This document shows positions 1-7,679 of a DNA stretch of 15,625 nt, piece after piece. The position numbers were made by a program, and so were the translations under genes. The stretch is from Desulfuromonadaceae bacterium (lineage in GTDB: Bacteria; Desulfobacterota; Desulfuromonadia; Desulfuromonadales; Geopsychrobacteraceae). The DNA is taken from NCBI GenBank assembly GCA_016744555.1, contig JADGED010000010.1, positions 7,342 through 22,966 of the forward strand, in the 5' to 3' direction. Each line of letters opens with the position of its first letter. The first letter of the stretch is position 1. The notes under the pieces are model-generated. The model had not been told where the DNA came from and did no database searches. It saw only the letters and a list, made by a program, of their open reading frames with translations.

Positions 1-548
1 GGTTTCCCACCGAAGCAGATGAGGATATTGATGCAATAATTGCGTTAACGGAGAAAATTTCAATAATATGGCGCGAGTTTGGTCGTCAGCGCGGTTGGCT
101 AGGAAATGTTAGTTTGAGTATTAATCCCTTTATTCCTAAGCCGTTTACCCCCTTTCAGTGGGCTGGAATGGAGGGTGAAAAGAGCTTGAAAAAGAAAATT
201 CGTCGTCTCCAAGCAGCAGTTGCACATATTCCAAACACAAGGATGAAAAGTGAATCTATCCGGGCCGCAATCTTACAAGCATTTTTGTCTCGTGGGGATC
301 GGCGGGTAGGACAGTTGTTGCCGCAGTTAGCTGCGGGAGGTAATGTTAAGCAAATAACCAAAAAAGCCGGTCTGTCCCACGATTTTTTTGTTACTCGGGA
401 AAGAGATTCTACTGAAAAATTCCCGTGGGAAATTATAGATCAAGGGGTGAAGCGAGAATATCTGTGGCATGAATATCAATTAGCGCAGCAGCAAAAATTT
501 ACTACCCCTTGCGCTCCAGGTTGCCGCCGTTGCGGCGTTTGTAGTTAA
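1..548 (+). CDS. Radical SAM protein, C-terminal part (5' end outside window)
   Basis: The reading frame is open from the first bases and ends at TAA 546-548, so only about the last 181 residues are present. The visible start contains FPTE, like the G-x-P-T-E element late in many radical SAM barrels. It is followed by SINPFIPKPFTPFQW, typical of B12-binding/radical SAM proteins of the YgiQ/TIGR03960-like type. The C-terminus is a compact cysteine cluster, CAPGCRRCGVC (four Cys), which could bind metal. The CxxxCxxC cluster and any B12 domain would lie upstream and cannot be seen. The TTG at 114 is internal, not a start. The histidine kinase starts 3 nt after the stop, which suggests co-transcription, though a shared function is not implied. 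The superfamily call is fairly secure; the substrate is unknown. Confidence 0.75.
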   Translation, partial: FPTEADEDIDAIIALTEKISIIWREFGRQRGWLGNVSLSINPFIPKPFTPFQWAGMEGEKSLKKKIRRLQAAVAHIPNTRMKSESIRAAILQAFLSRGDRRVGQLLPQLAAGGNVKQITKKAGLSHDFFVTRERDSTEKFPWEIIDQGVKREYLWHEYQLAQQQKFTTPCAPGCRRCGVCS

Positions 549-551
549 ATA

Positions 552-3077
552 ATGTGGCGCTTTAATTTTCATAAAAAAGTGCTTGGAGCATTTTTGCTTT
601 TGTCCTTGCTGCCATTGGGGTTGTTGCTATTTAGCTCGCAGCACAATTTACGCTCAGTAGAGCAATTATTACGTGAGCAAACGACCAAGGCGTTTGACGC
701 ACAAGCGACTCAAGCATTGCAAGGTCGGGCCAAACTAGTTGCGGCTGAAGTCACCGGCTTTTTACGTGAAGTTGAAGGCGATTTGCTCGACCTGGCTCTA
801 TTAGAGCCAACGCTCGAAAATTATCAAACTTTTAGCCTTAATCATTCGCGTCAGTTGTGGCATAGGCCCACATTAGATAGCGATTCAGGTTCTAGTCGTG
901 AAGTGGCACTTCTCTATGCTGAAATGGCATATATTAATAGTGATGGTGTTGAGGTCTTACGTATCATAGATGGTAAGCCTTCTTCCAAGTACCGAAATGT
1001 TTCTATCCCTTCACAAACCAGCTATAAGACAGAACTGTATTTTGAACGAGCTATAAACCAGGCTTCTGGTGAGGTTTGGGTGTCACGCTTACACGGATGG
1101 CATGTCGGCCATGATGATCAGCGCTGGGGGCAACTTGAAGCGGTACGAGGAACACCATACCGTGGGGTGATACGGTTTGCTACTCCGGTGAGGAAACAAG
1201 GAGTGTTGCAAGGGGTAGTGGTTCTAAGTCTTGATCACCGCCATTTGATGGAATACACTCAGCATATATCACCGGTGTGGGAAGCTGATGTTATTACGCC
1301 ATCTTATTCAAGTGGCAACTATGCTTTCATGTTTGACGATCAAGGCTGGATGATAACCCACCCAAAGTATTGGGATATACGTGGTTATGATGAAAGCGGT
1401 GAGCTGGTACCGCCCTATAATAAAGATAGTACTACAGCAGAAATTAAATCTGGCCGCATTCCATTCAATTTATTCGCTGCAGGTTTTGTCCACCCTAACT
1501 ATCCACTTGTTGCAGAGGCAGTGCTAAGGGGCGAATCAGGGATCGTCGAAACGGTTAATATCGGTGGCTCAAATAAAATTATGGCGTATGCTCCTATCTC
1601 GTATAGCTCTGGAGTATACAGCAAGCATAAGGTGTTTGGCGGGGTTACCATTGGCGCCCAAATTGATCAATTTCACCAACCTGCAGTTGCTACCTCGAGC
1701 CTGATTCGACAACAAATAAATGCTTACCTAAAACAATCTTGGTTAGTTATATCTTTGACTGTTATGTTTGTCGTCGTTACGGCATATTTGCTGTCAGACA
1801 GTATTATTCGACCATTACTTATGTTGACTGAAGGGACAAAAAAGATGATTCGGGGCAATCTGTCGCCCGAAGTAAAAATCTATTCTGATGATGAAGTTGG
1901 GGAGCTTGCTGTATCTTTTAATGACATGGTTGCGGAGCTGAACCAACGACGTAACCGGTTGATGCAAACTCTTCAAGCATTGCGCCGCTCCCGCAAAGAG
2001 ATCATTAGGGAAAGAAATTTTAAGCAAACTGTTTTTGAAAATATAGAAATTGGCCTCCTTACTTTTGATGTTGGCAGTAAGGTTACTTCGGTTAATGGGT
2101 CTGCTTGCCAAATACTGGCGATTGGACGCCCTAAGCCAGATTGTAGTTGGAAAAAATTACTTGCGGGGTGGCCGGAGCTTCAAGGTGTTCTAGAGCGTTG
2201 GTTTGCTGTGGAAAGGTCAGATGAATGCACGCCTCTTAGAGAGTATGTTACTCTGGAGAGAAAAGGGCGCACGTTAACCTATCGAATGGCCATGTTTCCT
2301 CTTAGCTTTCGGCAGCAAGAAGGCTGGTTATTAACTCTAGAGGATTTAACCGAGCGGGTTAATATGCGGCAGCAAATGGCACGAATGGATCGGCTAGCAT
2401 CGCTTGGAAGGATGTCTGCTGGTATTGCTCATGAAGTTCGTAACCCATTGACCGGTGTGAGTTTGCTGCTGGATGAATTGCATGACCGACTGCTTGGGCA
2501 AGAGGATGATCAGCAATTGATTAGGCAGGCACTGGGTGAAATTGAGCGTTTAGAAACTTTGGTTAATGAAATGCTCAATTTCTCATCGCAGTCAATTGCG
2601 AAGTTAGCGTCTGCAAGTATTGTTAGTATTGTGGATGATACCTTGTTGCTTGTTCGTAAGCAATGCCAGCGGCAAAGGGTTGCATTAGTAGAAAATGTTG
2701 CCGCCGATTTACCCGATATAGTTTTGGATGCAGACCGGTTAAAGCAGGTGTTGCTGAATCTACTTAATAATGCTTTAGAGGCAATGCCAGATGGTGGTGA
2801 GTTGCAGGTCGTAGTAAACGCATGCGATGGAAATATTATTATTAAAATTATCGATACAGGTATTGGTATTGCCGCAGATCAATTATCATTTATTTTTGAA
2901 CCATTCTTTACCAGTAAAGGGCACGGTACTGGTCTTGGGTTAGCGATAAGCTATAATATCATCTCTGATAGGGGGGGAGAAATTAACATTGATAGTAAGG
3001 TTGGTAGCGGAACTGTCGTTGAAGTGTCTCTCCCCATTAAACTAGATAAGAATGGCATTCCAGCTTCATTGTCATAA
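552..3077 (+). CDS. Membrane sensor histidine kinase (periplasmic sensor, HAMP, PAS-like, HisKA, HATPase_c)
   Basis: This 841-residue protein has a transmembrane helix at about residues 9-28. A large periplasmic region follows (about 30-395), probably a double-Cache sensor (YAEMAYINSDG, then YAFMFDDQGWMITHP). A second helix lies at about 397-417, a HAMP linker at about 418-472, and a PAS-like domain at about 490-605. The HisKA helix carries phospho-acceptor His627 in AHEVRNPLTG. The ATPase domain has an N box (LLNLLNNALEAMP, about 734-746), G1 (DTGIGIA, from 768), an F box (FEPFF) and G2 (GHGTGLGLA, 790-798). The catalytic core resembles the NtrB/ZraS group. The ATG is 3 nt after the upstream stop and has no clear Shine-Dalgarno, so translational coupling is likely. 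The next gene is its probable partner regulator. The ligand is unknown; a solute carried by the TRAP transporter next door is the best guess. Confidence 0.92.
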   Translation: MWRFNFHKKVLGAFLLLSLLPLGLLLFSSQHNLRSVEQLLREQTTKAFDAQATQALQGRAKLVAAEVTGFLREVEGDLLDLALLEPTLENYQTFSLNHSRQLWHRPTLDSDSGSSREVALLYAEMAYINSDGVEVLRIIDGKPSSKYRNVSIPSQTSYKTELYFERAINQASGEVWVSRLHGWHVGHDDQRWGQLEAVRGTPYRGVIRFATPVRKQGVLQGVVVLSLDHRHLMEYTQHISPVWEADVITPSYSSGNYAFMFDDQGWMITHPKYWDIRGYDESGELVPPYNKDSTTAEIKSGRIPFNLFAAGFVHPNYPLVAEAVLRGESGIVETVNIGGSNKIMAYAPISYSSGVYSKHKVFGGVTIGAQIDQFHQPAVATSSLIRQQINAYLKQSWLVISLTVMFVVVTAYLLSDSIIRPLLMLTEGTKKMIRGNLSPEVKIYSDDEVGELAVSFNDMVAELNQRRNRLMQTLQALRRSRKEIIRERNFKQTVFENIEIGLLTFDVGSKVTSVNGSACQILAIGRPKPDCSWKKLLAGWPELQGVLERWFAVERSDECTPLREYVTLERKGRTLTYRMAMFPLSFRQQEGWLLTLEDLTERVNMRQQMARMDRLASLGRMSAGIAHEVRNPLTGVSLLLDELHDRLLGQEDDQQLIRQALGEIERLETLVNEMLNFSSQSIAKLASASIVSIVDDTLLLVRKQCQRQRVALVENVAADLPDIVLDADRLKQVLLNLLNNALEAMPDGGELQVVVNACDGNIIIKIIDTGIGIAADQLSFIFEPFFTSKGHGTGLGLAISYNIISDRGGEINIDSKVGSGTVVEVSLPIKLDKNGIPASLS

Positions 3078-3092
3078 TTTGGATGGTAAAAC

Positions 3093-3105
3093 AGGAGCAG
3101 TTGTG
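3093..3105 (+). promoter_or_regulatory. Ribosome binding site that sets the response-regulator start
   Basis: AGGAG at 3093-3097 lies 5 nt before GTG 3103-3105. The protein from this GTG begins VKEKILIVDDE, the normal beginning of a receiver domain. The longer in-frame start (ATG 3052) would add 17 residues, overlap the kinase gene and has no comparable site. Confidence 0.8.
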
Positions 3106-4470
3106 AAAGAAAAAATACTAATAGTTGATGATGAAGCCTTCATCCGGCAAAACTTGGAACGCCTAATTAGTAATGACGGCTACCTGCCTATCTCTACAGA
3201 TTCTCCTGATGAAGCAATTAATATCGTTGCGGCCGATGAGATTAGCCTAGTGCTCCTTGATCTAAACCTTGGTAGCAGTAGTGGCTTAGATGTTTTACGT
3301 TCGATGCGGGAGGTCGATCCAGATATTCTCGTTATTATCATTACTGGTTACGGTACCGTTGAAAGTGCGGTTGAAGCGTTAAAAATTGGTGCTTACGATT
3401 ATATTAAAAAACCATTTAAAGCAGATGCAATTCATTTGATTGTTAAGCTCGCTTTGGAAACGCAAAATCTGCGTCGGCAAGTAAAGCGCCTTTCACGTGA
3501 TGCTGATGGTATCAATATGGTGGGGAATAGCCCAGCTTTACAGCAGGTGTTTCAACAGATTAGAGAAGTAGCTAAACATGAAAAAGCTACAGTTTTGATA
3601 ACCGGAGAAAGTGGCACCGGTAAAGAGCTAGTCGCACAAGCAATTCACAATTTGTCGCCAAGGCAATCTCAACCGTTTGTCGAAATAAATTGTGGCTCGT
3701 TGCCATTCAATTTGCTGGAAACTGAGTTGTTTGGTCATGAACGTGGTGCGTTTACTGATGCTGTTAGTCGGAAAATTGGTTTATTTGAAGAAGCTGACAC
3801 TGGTTCTGTTTTCCTTGATGAAATTGGTGAGATGGACCTCAATTTGCAGGTGAAGTTGCTGCGGGTCCTTGAAGATCGTAAAGTTCGCCGTCTTGGCGGT
3901 AATCGTAATATAGATATAAATGTTCGAATTATAGCGGCAACTAATGCTGATCTTAAGGCCTCTTTAGGGCGTAAAGAATTTCGAGAAGATTTGTTTTATC
4001 GGCTAAATGTTTTTCCTATCCATATCCCCCCTTTGCGTGAGCGACGAGAGGATGTTCCTATCTTACTAGAGTACTTTTTGCAGCAGTTTAGCAAAGAGTT
4101 TAATAAGCTGATGTCCGGGTTCAGCCGAGATGCTGTAGATTTAATGCAGCGCCACCATTGGCCCGGTAACGTCCGTGAATTACGCAATGTAGTAGAGCGA
4201 ATTTGTATTATGCATAATGTTGAACATATTTTGCCGGAACATTTGCCCCGTGAAATTTGGGGTGATGTGCCTCAAAACGAGGTCCCATTTGACTGTGAAA
4301 TTCCCCCTGAGGGGATTGTGTTGGATGAAGTTATTGCTCGGGTTGAAAAGGAGTTGGTTGCTAAGGCGTTTCGTATAAGTGGTGGAAATGTCGCAAAAAC
4401 GGCCCGAATACTTAATGTTCCTCGAGGTACTCTTCGTTATAAACTGGAAAAGTATAATTTAGATAATTGA
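3103..4470 (+). CDS. Sigma-54-dependent response regulator, NtrC family
   Basis: The protein has 455 residues from the GTG start. It has a receiver domain (1-120; acidic pair in VDDE, phospho-acceptor Asp53 in LLDLNL, Thr in IITGYG, Lys in KKPF). The AAA+ sigma-54 interaction domain spans about 140-370, with Walker A GESGTGKE (168-175), the sigma-54 contact loop as GAFTDA (215-220) and Walker B FLDEIGEM (Asp239, Glu240). The usual RLNVFPIHIPPLRER and HHWPGNVRELRN elements follow. A Fis-type helix-turn-helix ends the protein (about 415-453, GGNVAKTARILNVPRGTLRYKL). It starts 25 nt after the kinase stop, so the two form a two-component operon. Phosphorylation should drive oligomerisation and ATP-dependent activation of sigma-54 RNA polymerase. 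A sigma-54 promoter lies in front of the convergent TRAP-TAXI operon, the most likely target. The contact loop has Asp where the classical motif has Gly; this variant also occurs in the family. Confidence 0.93.
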   Translation: MKEKILIVDDEAFIRQNLERLISNDGYLPISTDSPDEAINIVAADEISLVLLDLNLGSSSGLDVLRSMREVDPDILVIIITGYGTVESAVEALKIGAYDYIKKPFKADAIHLIVKLALETQNLRRQVKRLSRDADGINMVGNSPALQQVFQQIREVAKHEKATVLITGESGTGKELVAQAIHNLSPRQSQPFVEINCGSLPFNLLETELFGHERGAFTDAVSRKIGLFEEADTGSVFLDEIGEMDLNLQVKLLRVLEDRKVRRLGGNRNIDINVRIIAATNADLKASLGRKEFREDLFYRLNVFPIHIPPLRERREDVPILLEYFLQQFSKEFNKLMSGFSRDAVDLMQRHHWPGNVRELRNVVERICIMHNVEHILPEHLPREIWGDVPQNEVPFDCEIPPEGIVLDEVIARVEKELVAKAFRISGGNVAKTARILNVPRGTLRYKLEKYNLDN

Positions 4471-4495
4471 ATATTGTATTTTGTCGGAATTAAAA

Positions 4496-4538
4496 ACAAA
4501 AACGACCTCCACTCATTTGAGTAGGAGGTCGTTTTTAT
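4496..4538. terminator. Bidirectional intrinsic terminator between convergent operons
   Basis: AACGACCTCC (4501-4510) pairs with GGAGGTCGTT (4524-4533). Inside, ACTCA (4511-4515) pairs with TGAGT (4518-4522), leaving one unpaired A. The hairpin has a T run on its 3' side and an A-rich tract on its 5' side, so it can terminate both the regulator operon (plus) and the permease operon (minus). It sits in the 80-nt gap between the two stop codons. Confidence 0.92.
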
Positions 4539-4550
4539 TATTACTTTAGC

Positions 4551-6281
4551 TTATGCTGCTTTGTCTTTACCAAATCCAAGCCAAGTTTTTAACCAAATTC
4601 CACTGAGCATATATGAGTAGAGCCAAGTACCAAGCAGGATGAAAATAAAAGCTTTAATAATATCAGTTGAAGAGCCGTCGAGGGAAAAACCGGGAACAAA
4701 ACCGAACAGTAATGGCCCAAGATAGAGGAACTTGGCAAATTTAAATGCCGAAAATGCCGTTTTCCACATGTTGGCCTTGGCAATTGTCGCCCCAGCAAAT
4801 GCGGCAATACAAACTGGCGGTGTAATGTTGGAGTCTTGTGATAGCCAGTAAACGATCATGTGTGCAGCCAGTTCATTGACGCCAAGGTGGGTCAAGGCCG
4901 GGACAGCAACAACCGCTGTGATTAAATAAGCTGCAGTGACAGGTACGCCCATGCCAAGAACTAATGATGCTAGTGCAATAAGGAGGATTGTCATTACCAA
5001 TGACCCGCCGGCAAGTTCAATAACAATATCGGCAAAAGTAAGGATAAGTCCACTGTAGGTTAAAACGCCGATAATGATACCAATAACCCCAACCGTAGCA
5101 CCAATTTTGAGACTGCTTTCGGTGCCGCTACGAGCAGCTTCGAGAAATTGTTTTGGTTTAATCCGGGTATCTTTGCTTACCCATGAAATGGCAATACAAG
5201 ATATCAAGCCAAGGATAGCTGAATAGCCTGGTGAATAGCCGTAGAGCATGAAGATTGTAATAGTGACCAATGGTATGGTGTAGTACCACTCAGTTTTAAA
5301 AATTTCCATGGCACTTTGTTCGGTTTTTTCGCCGACAAGTCCATCTTTTTTGGCTACATAGTGGACCATGACAAAAACGCTGAAAAAATACATAAAAGCT
5401 GGAAACAAGGCAACCAGCATAATTCTAGAGTAGGGCTGGCCAGTTAACTCCGCCATAATAAAACCACCGGCCCCCATTATCGGCGGCATAAACATACCAC
5501 CAATTGATGCTGCAGGTTCAATTCCACCAGCAATGTGAGGTTTAAAGCCAGCTTTTTTCATCATTGGGATGGTGAATGCGCCAGTAGAAACAACATTGGC
5601 GATAGCACTTCCTGAAATAGACCCAAATAGACCAGAGGCGATAACGGCAACTTTACCTGGACCACCTACCTTATGACCAACTGCAGCTAAAGGGAAATCG
5701 ATAAAGAACTTTTGGGCGCCACATTTTTCCAAAAACGCACCAAACAGGACAAAGAGGATAATATATGTAGCCAAAACATTGGCCATAATGCCAAAGATGC
5801 CATCGCTCTTGTAGAAGATGGAAACACATAGTTCTGGGAAACTGGCGCCGGCATGAGAGATAAGGTCTGGCATGTAGTCGCCATAAACCCCGTACGCAAG
5901 CATGGCGACCCCGATAACGACGAAAATGTTGCCGACTACTCGTCGGGCTAGTTCAATGCTTATTAGCACTCCAGCTATCGCAATTACAGTATCAAGTTTT
6001 GTCTCAATTCCGGTGCGATAGTTGATCGCCTCAAAATTATAAATCCAGTAGCTTAAGGTGACAACTGAGGTTCCAATGAGTAGGTAGTCTACTATGCGCA
6101 TTAAGGTTGATTTTGACTTGTAAAGGAGAAACACAAGGACATAGGTGATGATAACGTAAATCCCCCGATGGTACTGGGTTGCTGCTGGTGATACTACGGC
6201 CGCATAAGAGTAAAACAATAGCAAGAAGAGGGCGCAGCCATCAAATAGGATCTGTTCAAATTTATTTAATTCATTATACAC
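4551..6281 (-). CDS. TRAP transporter fused permease (TAXI type, DctQM-like)
   Basis: A very hydrophobic 576-residue inner-membrane protein. The N-terminal four or so helices (to about residue 130) correspond to the small TRAP subunit. The rest is the large ion-coupled transport subunit. Characteristic large-subunit stretches are FGSISGSAIANVVSTGAF, then GGIEPAASIGGMFMPPIMGA, then GMGVPVTAAYLI and YWLSQDSNITPPVCIAAFAG. TAXI-type systems normally carry such a single fused permease with a separate binding protein, which matches the upstream gene. The start is GTG (6279-6281 on the complement), preceded by AGAGG (complement of 6289-6293) at 7 nt spacing. It is the second gene of a minus-strand operon, 153 nt after the binding protein. 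It probably works as a sodium- or proton-driven importer, as is known for TRAP carriers. The substrate is not readable from sequence. Confidence 0.92.
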   Translation of the reverse strand: MYNELNKFEQILFDGCALFLLLFYSYAAVVSPAATQYHRGIYVIITYVLVFLLYKSKSTLMRIVDYLLIGTSVVTLSYWIYNFEAINYRTGIETKLDTVIAIAGVLISIELARRVVGNIFVVIGVAMLAYGVYGDYMPDLISHAGASFPELCVSIFYKSDGIFGIMANVLATYIILFVLFGAFLEKCGAQKFFIDFPLAAVGHKVGGPGKVAVIASGLFGSISGSAIANVVSTGAFTIPMMKKAGFKPHIAGGIEPAASIGGMFMPPIMGAGGFIMAELTGQPYSRIMLVALFPAFMYFFSVFVMVHYVAKKDGLVGEKTEQSAMEIFKTEWYYTIPLVTITIFMLYGYSPGYSAILGLISCIAISWVSKDTRIKPKQFLEAARSGTESSLKIGATVGVIGIIIGVLTYSGLILTFADIVIELAGGSLVMTILLIALASLVLGMGVPVTAAYLITAVVAVPALTHLGVNELAAHMIVYWLSQDSNITPPVCIAAFAGATIAKANMWKTAFSAFKFAKFLYLGPLLFGFVPGFSLDGSSTDIIKAFIFILLGTWLYSYMLSGIWLKTWLGFGKDKAA

Positions 6282-6324
6282 AGAAAAACCTCTTTAAGGA
6301 GAAAAGTGAAGATTTGGGGGGTAC

Positions 6325-6364
6325 GAGAGAATAAACAAGATAAAATTTGCTTGTTGGCTCTCTC
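6325..6364 (-). other. Intergenic stem-loop, imperfect (binding protein-permease gap)
   Basis: GAGAGA (6325-6330) pairs with TCTCTC (6359-6364). Inside, AACAAG (6334-6339) pairs with CTTGTT (6350-6355), with a 3x3 internal loop between the stems and a 10-nt apical loop. It lies between the promoter-proximal binding-protein gene and the permease gene. No T run follows it on the minus strand. Confidence 0.5.
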
Positions 6365-6382
6365 CTGCTCCACAACAAATGT

Positions 6383-6412
6383 ATCGGGGCAGGATGTTTA
6401 CCCTGCCCCGAT
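6383..6412 (-). other. Strong intergenic stem-loop between binding-protein and permease genes
   Basis: ATCGGGGCAGG (6383-6393) and CCTGCCCCGAT (6402-6412) form a perfect 11-bp GC-rich stem with an 8-nt loop. It begins 22 nt after the binding-protein stop. In the direction of transcription it is followed by ACATTTGTTG, not a T run, so it is not a standard terminator. Such hairpins often stabilise the 3' end of binding-protein mRNA or cause partial attenuation, which would give more binding protein than permease. That role is inferred. Confidence 0.7.
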
Positions 6413-6434
6413 TAAAAGATGATTCAGCGTTGAT

Positions 6435-7397
6435 TTAGAGAACGCCTTTTTCTTTCCAGAATTTGATTGCACCTGGATGCATTTCGGTAACAATACCATC
6501 AGCACCTTTGGCAACTGACATTGCTTTGAAGGTTTTCTTTTGTGCTACCATGTGGGCAAGACCTTCATCGGTAAAGACAGTAGACAAGAGCTTGTACACT
6601 ACATCGTCAGCAACATCTTTGTTGGCAACCCAAAGAGCGGAATCTTGGAATGCAGGGGTGTCTACATCAACACCTTTGTAGGTTCCAGCTGGAATGCTAA
6701 GCTTAGAAAAGTATGGATACTTTTTGAAAAAGCCTGAAGCTTCGGCATCGGCACCAAGATCGATTAGCTCAATGTCATTTGTTTGAGCGGCCATGATAAC
6801 TGCACCAGATGGGAATGCAGTGAAAAGCCAGAAGGCATCTAGTTGGTTGTTACCGAAAGCTGCTGCTGCATCATTGTAGCCCATTGCATTACGCTCAACT
6901 TTGTCCCAAACTCCCATGTGGTTGAAAAAGAGGTCGCAGTTTGCAAAAGCACCAGAACCCGCATTTCCAACACCTACTTTTTTGCCTGCTAGGTCTTTGG
7001 TGGACTTGATGCCAGAACCTTTTTTAACTACTAGTTGAGCAGGGGCACCATAAAGAAATGAAACCGCACGGACGTTAGAGTACTTGTTTGGGTCATTCTT
7101 CATCAGGCCGTTAGCACCAAGGTAGACGTGACCAGAATAGACAGTGGCAAAGTCCATTTTTCCAGCATTGATTTTACGTAGGTTTTCTACAGATCCAGCT
7201 GATGACTGAGCCTTAACTGAAAAAGACTCTATCTCTTTAACAGGCTTGTATACTTGGATTGCATTAGCTACGGTTTGGAATGTACCACCGGCAGGACCAC
7301 CACCGAAAACAATACGATCTTTCTTGGCAAAGGCCGGTGCACTAATCATTGCTGTTGCTACAATAAGTAGCGACAAAATTTTCACAACTTGCTTCAT
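6435..7397 (-). CDS. TAXI family TRAP transporter solute-binding protein
   Basis: This 320-residue secreted protein has a clear Sec signal peptide: basic MKQVVK, a hydrophobic core, and probable cleavage after AFA at residue 24. The mature protein opens with IVFGGGPAGGTFQTVANAI, the usual beginning of TAXI (TRAP-associated extracytoplasmic immunogenic) proteins. It continues with the family-like AQSSAGSVENLRKINAGKMDFATV and AGKKVGVGNAGSGAF. It should capture a solute in the periplasm and deliver it to the permease encoded downstream. ATG 7395-7397 is preceded by AGGAG (complement of 7405-7409) at 7 nt, a strong site. A sigma-54 promoter lies about 80 nt upstream of the start codon, so expression probably depends on an activator such as the neighbouring NtrC-type regulator. 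Some TAXI proteins bind glutamate or glutamine, but the ligand here cannot be assigned. Confidence 0.93.
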   Translation of the reverse strand: MKQVVKILSLLIVATAMISAPAFAKKDRIVFGGGPAGGTFQTVANAIQVYKPVKEIESFSVKAQSSAGSVENLRKINAGKMDFATVYSGHVYLGANGLMKNDPNKYSNVRAVSFLYGAPAQLVVKKGSGIKSTKDLAGKKVGVGNAGSGAFANCDLFFNHMGVWDKVERNAMGYNDAAAAFGNNQLDAFWLFTAFPSGAVIMAAQTNDIELIDLGADAEASGFFKKYPYFSKLSIPAGTYKGVDVDTPAFQDSALWVANKDVADDVVYKLLSTVFTDEGLAHMVAQKKTFKAMSVAKGADGIVTEMHPGAIKFWKEKGVL

Positions 7398-7488
7398 TTT
7401 TACTCTCCTCGTTTGGGTTAGGTTTTGCAGTTTGTATTAAATTGAAATGGGTAATAATTGAAATCAGTGTAGCTGAATATTTTTATAC

Positions 7489-7504
7489 CGCAAGGATAAT
7501 GCCA
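7489..7504 (-). promoter_or_regulatory. Sigma-54 (-24/-12) promoter of the TRAP-TAXI operon
   Basis: On the minus strand the site reads TGGCATTATCCTTGCG. Against the sigma-54 consensus TGGCAC-N5-TTGCA it keeps the invariant GG and GC at the exact spacing and differs only at the sixth and last positions. It points at the binding-protein gene. The start of transcription would fall near 7478, giving a leader of about 80 nt. An NtrC-family activator gene in the adjacent operon makes the call biologically coherent. Confidence 0.82.
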
Positions 7505-7597
7505 TTTTTAAAATAATGTTATTTTCTAGATTTTGCCCTTTGCTGGGTTGCCTTTATATGATCTAGCGGGAAAATGGTATGGCGGGTATTGTTTTAG

Positions 7598-7638
7598 TGG
7601 CTGGCCAAAATTAGCCAGTAATGGTTGCTGATAGCCAG
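7598..7638. promoter_or_regulatory. Candidate upstream activator sites for the sigma-54 promoter
   Basis: TGGCT (7598-7602) and AGCCA (7613-7617) form an inverted repeat; the overlapping pair CTGGC (7601-7605) and GCCAG (7614-7618) does too. A second, weaker copy is TGGTT (7622-7626) with AGCCA (7633-7637). TAGCCAG occurs at 7612 and 7632, exactly 20 bp apart, about two helical turns. The cluster lies about 120-160 bp upstream of the predicted transcription start, the usual place for NtrC-type enhancer sites. Binding by the regulator at 3103-4470 is inferred. Confidence 0.45.
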
Positions 7639-7679
7639 GCATTGTGTCGTTGTTGCTATTCTGTGTGATTAGTTGTTGC

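Noticed and set aside
1815..2111. 98-residue minus-strand frame inside the histidine kinase
   Set aside because: It is antisense to the HAMP/PAS coding region, with no recognisable features.
6383..6412. Intergenic hairpin read as an intrinsic terminator of the binding-protein gene
   Set aside because: The stem is strong, but no T run follows it on the minus strand, and the permease downstream has a good start and belongs to the same transporter.
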